Origin: Rhodospira sp.
GTDB lineage: Bacteria; Pseudomonadota; Alphaproteobacteria; Rhodospirillales; Rhodospirillaceae
Length of the DNA: 8,053 nt
Assembly (NCBI GenBank): GCA_028277295.1
Contig: JANQGN010000698.1
Coordinates: 1 to 8,053 of the forward strand
Direction: 5' to 3'
The position numbers were made by a program, and so were the translations under genes. Below the pieces are notes generated by a model. That model was not told the DNA's origin and made no database searches. It saw nothing but the letters and a program-made list of their open reading frames with translations. Shown one piece after another: positions 5,741-8,053 of the stretch (positions within the stretch are counted from its first letter, which is position 1; each line of letters opens with the position of its first letter).

Positions 5741-6769
5741 TCAGGCGGCCGACATGGCGTCCGCCGGAGCCAGCGCCTCGGCGTGATGACAGGCCACCGT
5801 GTGATCGGGCGCCACCGCGCGCCAGGCCGGCACCTCGGTTCGGCACCGGTTGTCGACGTGCGGGCAGCGGGTGTTGAAGCGGCACCCCGGCGGCGGGTTG
5901 GCCGGATTGGGGATCTCGCCCGGCAAACGCATGGGGTTGAACGGCTGGTCCGGGTCCACGGTCGGCACCGCCGACATAAGCGCCCGGGTGTAGGGATGCA
6001 TCGGCGAGAAGAAAATGCGCCGGGTGGGCGCCATCTCCACAAACGTGCCCACGTACATCACCGCCACCTGGGTCGAGATCTGCGCCACCACGCTCAGGTC
6101 GTGGGCGATGAACAGATAGGTGAAGCCGAACTCGGCCTGCAAGTCCATCAGCAGGTTGATGATCTCCGCCTGAATGGAGACGTCCAGCGCCGAGACGGAC
6201 TCATCGCAGACGATGAAGCGCGGGTTGGAGACCAGGGCCCGGGCGATGCAGATGCGCTGCCGCTGGCCGCCCGAGAAGGCGTGCGGGAAGCGGCGCAGGT
6301 GCTCGACCGACAGCTTGCAGCGCCCGGCGATCTCGCGGACGCGGTCGTCGATCTCGGCGCGGGTGCCGAATTCCTGGCATTCCAATGGCTCGGCGATGAT
6401 GTCGCGCACCGTCATGCGCGGGTTCAGGCTGGCGTAAGGGTCCTGGAAGATGAGTTGCATGTTGCGGCGGAAGCGGCGCAACGGCTCGCCCTTGAGGGCC
6501 AGCAGGTCCACGGCCCGCCCCTCATCGCCATGCCAGGTCACCCGTCCGCCGGTCGGCGTGAGAGCACGCAGCAGGGCGCGGCCCACGGTGGTCTTGCCCG
6601 AGCCGGACTCACCCACCAGGCCCAGGGTTTCACCCCGGCCGATGGTGAAGCTCACGTCGTCCACCGCGCGCACGGCGCCGGTGACGCGGCGGAACAGACC
6701 CCCACCCTTGACGGGGAAATGGACCTTCAGGTGTTGAACGTCGAGCAACGGTTGGGTGGCGGCGGTCAT
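5741..6769 (-). CDS. Peptide-type ABC transporter ATP-binding protein (DppF/OppF-like)
   Basis: This 342-residue protein is one of the two ATPase subunits of a peptide/nickel-family ABC importer at the inner face of the membrane. It has Walker A GESGSGKT (53-60), the Q-loop glutamine Q109 in FQDPYASLNPRM, signature FSGGQRQR (165-172), Walker B FIVCDE (185-190) and the H-loop histidine H223. The oligopeptide-transporter C-terminal domain has HPYTRALMSAVP (258-269) and cysteines C296, C302, C309 and C327, which in this family can hold an iron-sulfur cluster. DPYASLNPRM after the Q-loop is typical of DppF rather than DppD. The ATG overlaps the upstream gene's stop (ATGA); an in-frame extension to 6868 would run 99 bases into that gene and is rejected. 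Association with phnX suggests an aminophosphonate-type substrate rather than a common dipeptide, but this is inference. Confidence 0.93.
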   Translation of the reverse strand: MTAATQPLLDVQHLKVHFPVKGGGLFRRVTGAVRAVDDVSFTIGRGETLGLVGESGSGKTTVGRALLRALTPTGGRVTWHGDEGRAVDLLALKGEPLRRFRRNMQLIFQDPYASLNPRMTVRDIIAEPLECQEFGTRAEIDDRVREIAGRCKLSVEHLRRFPHAFSGGQRQRICIARALVSNPRFIVCDESVSALDVSIQAEIINLLMDLQAEFGFTYLFIAHDLSVVAQISTQVAVMYVGTFVEMAPTRRIFFSPMHPYTRALMSAVPTVDPDQPFNPMRLPGEIPNPANPPPGCRFNTRCPHVDNRCRTEVPAWRAVAPDHTVACHHAEALAPADAMSAA

Positions 6770-7914
6770 GACGTCGTCTTCCCCCCAGTCTGGTCGGTGT
6801 CGTGCAGATGGCAGCGGACATGGTGGCCAGGCGCCACCTCCCGTTCCGCCGGTGTCGTGACGTCGCACAGACGAGGCATCACCCTGGGGCAGCGGGTGCG
6901 ATAGGCGCAGCCCGAGGGCCGCTCGCTGGGCGAGGGGATGTCGCCGGGGATGGGCATGAGGCGCTCGCCCAGGGCGTCCAGGCGTGGGATCGCCCTGAGC
7001 AGACCCTCGGTGTACGGATGCGCCGGGCGGGTGATGACCTCGCGGGTCGGGCCGCGCTCGGCGATGGTGCCCAGGTACATCACCGCCACCTCGTCGGCCA
7101 CCTGGGCGATCACCCCCATGTCGTGGGTGATGAAGATCATCGCCATGCCCAGGTCGTCCTGCAGGGCGCGCATCAGCTCCAGGATCTGGGCCTGGATGGT
7201 CACGTCAAGGGCGGTGGTCGGCTCGTCGGCGATCAGAAGCGAGGGGTGGGTGGACAGGGCCACCGCGATCATGGCGCGCTGGCGCATGCCGCCGGACAGT
7301 TCGTGCGGGTACTGGCTCACCCGCATGCCGGCGTTGGAGATGCCCACCTTGTCCAGCATCTCCACGGCGACCTGCTGGGCCTCTTTCCGGGACAGCCGTC
7401 CATGGGCGCGCAGGGTCTCGCCGATCTGGTCACCGACGGTGCCCAGAGCGGCCAGCGGCCCCGTGTCCACGTCCTTGCGGAGGCGACGATGCAGGCGCAC
7501 GGCCTCGCCGATCTGGTTGCCGATGGTGTAGACGGGCGAGAAGGAGGCCATGGGCTCCTGAAAGATCATGGCGATCGAGCCCCCCCGAATGCGCCGCATG
7601 GCGGCGCTGTTCGGCGCCAGGGGGGTGATGTTCACCGCTCCCTCGGGGCGGTGCAGGATCATGCGCGCGGCCGGGTCGATGAGGGCGTTGGCGGGCAGCA
7701 GCTTCATCAGCGCGCGGGTGGAGACGCTCTTGCCCGAGCCGCTCTCGCCCACAATGCCCAGGGTGCGGCCGCGCCGCACCCCATAGGCGATGCCGTCCAC
7801 GGGCGTGATGAGCCCCTCGTCGGTGCGGAACGAGATCCGCAGGTCGGTGACCTCCACCACCGGGGCATCTGGGGCGATGGCGTCCTGGGCGGCGGCGCCG
7901 GCGATCTGGTCCAT
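6766..7914 (-). CDS. Peptide-type ABC transporter ATP-binding protein (DppD/OppD-like) with internal repeat
   Basis: This 382-residue protein is the second ATPase subunit of the importer. It shows Walker A GESGSGKS (56-63), Q119 in FQEPMASFSPVYT, signature LSGGMRQR (206-213), Walker B LLIADE (226-231) and H264. The C-terminal peptide-transporter domain carries HPYTEGLLRAIP and cysteines C336, C342, C350 and C368. FQEPM and LSGGMRQR mark it as DppD-like. It is longer than the usual 320-340 residues because of a tandem near-duplication of 29 residues: TIGNQIGEAVRLHRRLRKD (130-148) recurs as TVGDQIGETLRAHGRLSRKE (159-178). The duplication lies in the helical subdomain between Q-loop and signature. 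The start ATG has AGGGGGG six bases upstream and follows the permease stop after 10 bases. Confidence 0.93.
   Translation of the reverse strand: MDQIAGAAAQDAIAPDAPVVEVTDLRISFRTDEGLITPVDGIAYGVRRGRTLGIVGESGSGKSVSTRALMKLLPANALIDPAARMILHRPEGAVNITPLAPNSAAMRRIRGGSIAMIFQEPMASFSPVYTIGNQIGEAVRLHRRLRKDVDTGPLAALGTVGDQIGETLRAHGRLSRKEAQQVAVEMLDKVGISNAGMRVSQYPHELSGGMRQRAMIAVALSTHPSLLIADEPTTALDVTIQAQILELMRALQDDLGMAMIFITHDMGVIAQVADEVAVMYLGTIAERGPTREVITRPAHPYTEGLLRAIPRLDALGERLMPIPGDIPSPSERPSGCAYRTRCPRVMPRLCDVTTPAEREVAPGHHVRCHLHDTDQTGGKTTS
7416..7528 (-). repeat. Tandem 87-base near-duplication inside the DppD-like gene
   Basis: A 26-base block at 7416-7441 recurs at 7503-7528 with about five differences, exactly 87 bases (29 codons) apart, so the reading frame is kept. 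The differences include synonymous and conservative changes (for example TIGNQIGEA versus TVGDQIGET), which implies the duplication is old and tolerated rather than an assembly artefact. Confidence 0.75.
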
Positions 7915-7924
7915 GGCGGCCCCC

Positions 7925-8053
7925 CTAATGCTTGACCTGATAGGGATCGGCGGCGTCGCGCAGGCCGTCGCCCAGGATGGTGAAGGCCAGCACCGCGATC
8001 ACCACGAAGGCCGCCGGCAGGAACACCCAGGGCGCCTGCTCGATGGCGCGGAT
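7925..8053 (-). CDS. Peptide-type ABC transporter permease, C-terminal part (DppC-like)
   Basis: A - strand frame open from the right edge ends at TAG (7927-7925) and gives the last 42 residues of a permease. They read PWVFLPAAFVVIAVLAFTIL followed by GDGLRDAADPYQVKH. The hydrophobic stretch is the last membrane span, and LGDGLRDA-DP is the characteristic end of DppC/OppC permeases. The 10-base gap to the DppD-like start shows they are one transcription unit. The rest of this gene, the second permease and the periplasmic binding protein, which would reveal the substrate, should lie to the right of the window. Confidence 0.9.
   Translation of the reverse strand: MRAIEQAPWVFLPAAFVVIAVLAFTILGDGLRDAADPYQVKH

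Noticed and set aside
4670..6904. 744-codon open frame on the + strand
   Set aside because: It is rich in Gly, Ala, Arg and His with no recognisable motif, and lies opposite the oxidoreductase, phnX and DppF-like genes, which have clear catalytic motifs. It is a GC-bias shadow.
6802..7935. 377-codon open frame on the + strand
   Set aside because: It mirrors the DppD-like gene and shows no domain; it is the complement-frame shadow of a high-GC gene.

Overview
The window looks like a chromosomal segment of a high-GC alphaproteobacterium, possibly of the Rhodospirillales. This placement is inferred from the strong G/C bias at third codon positions (which gives long antisense shadow frames) and from the gene content; there is no rRNA or other phylogenetic marker. 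I see no tRNA, rRNA, CRISPR array, transposase or phage gene.

Left part (about 1-1680, + strand): a possible last 20 codons of an upstream protein, a roughly 200-base leader with a spaced near-repeat, and a complete HlyD-family periplasmic adaptor of a type I secretion system. The matching ABC exporter would lie just left of the window. The gene's 3' end is strikingly AT-rich.

Middle part (about 1680-3610): a small gamma-glutamylcyclotransferase-like gene on the - strand converges on the adaptor gene. The 115-base gap between them contains a long imperfect hairpin and looks like a dispersed repeat. Divergent from the cyclotransferase gene is a + strand pair: an exported DUF192 protein with a Tat-like signal, and a hexapeptide-repeat O-acetyltransferase (Maa/LacA/NodL type). 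A plausible sigma70-type promoter with a palindromic -10 box lies between the divergent genes.

Right part (about 3618-8053, all - strand): a tightly packed operon read right to left. It contains the C-terminus of a DppC-type permease, a DppD-type ATPase, a DppF-type ATPase, phosphonoacetaldehyde hydrolase (phnX) and a DAO-family FAD oxidoreductase. ATGA four-base overlaps join DppD to DppF and phnX to the oxidoreductase. The inferred logic is that a peptide-type ABC importer takes up an aminophosphonate, an N-substituted aminophosphonate or a small phosphonopeptide; the flavoenzyme oxidises the amine to phosphonoacetaldehyde; and PhnX cleaves the C-P bond to acetaldehyde and phosphate. No PhnW transaminase and no usual phosphonate transporter is visible, which makes this operon the most interesting part of the window. 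A hairpin separates its end from the convergent acetyltransferase gene.
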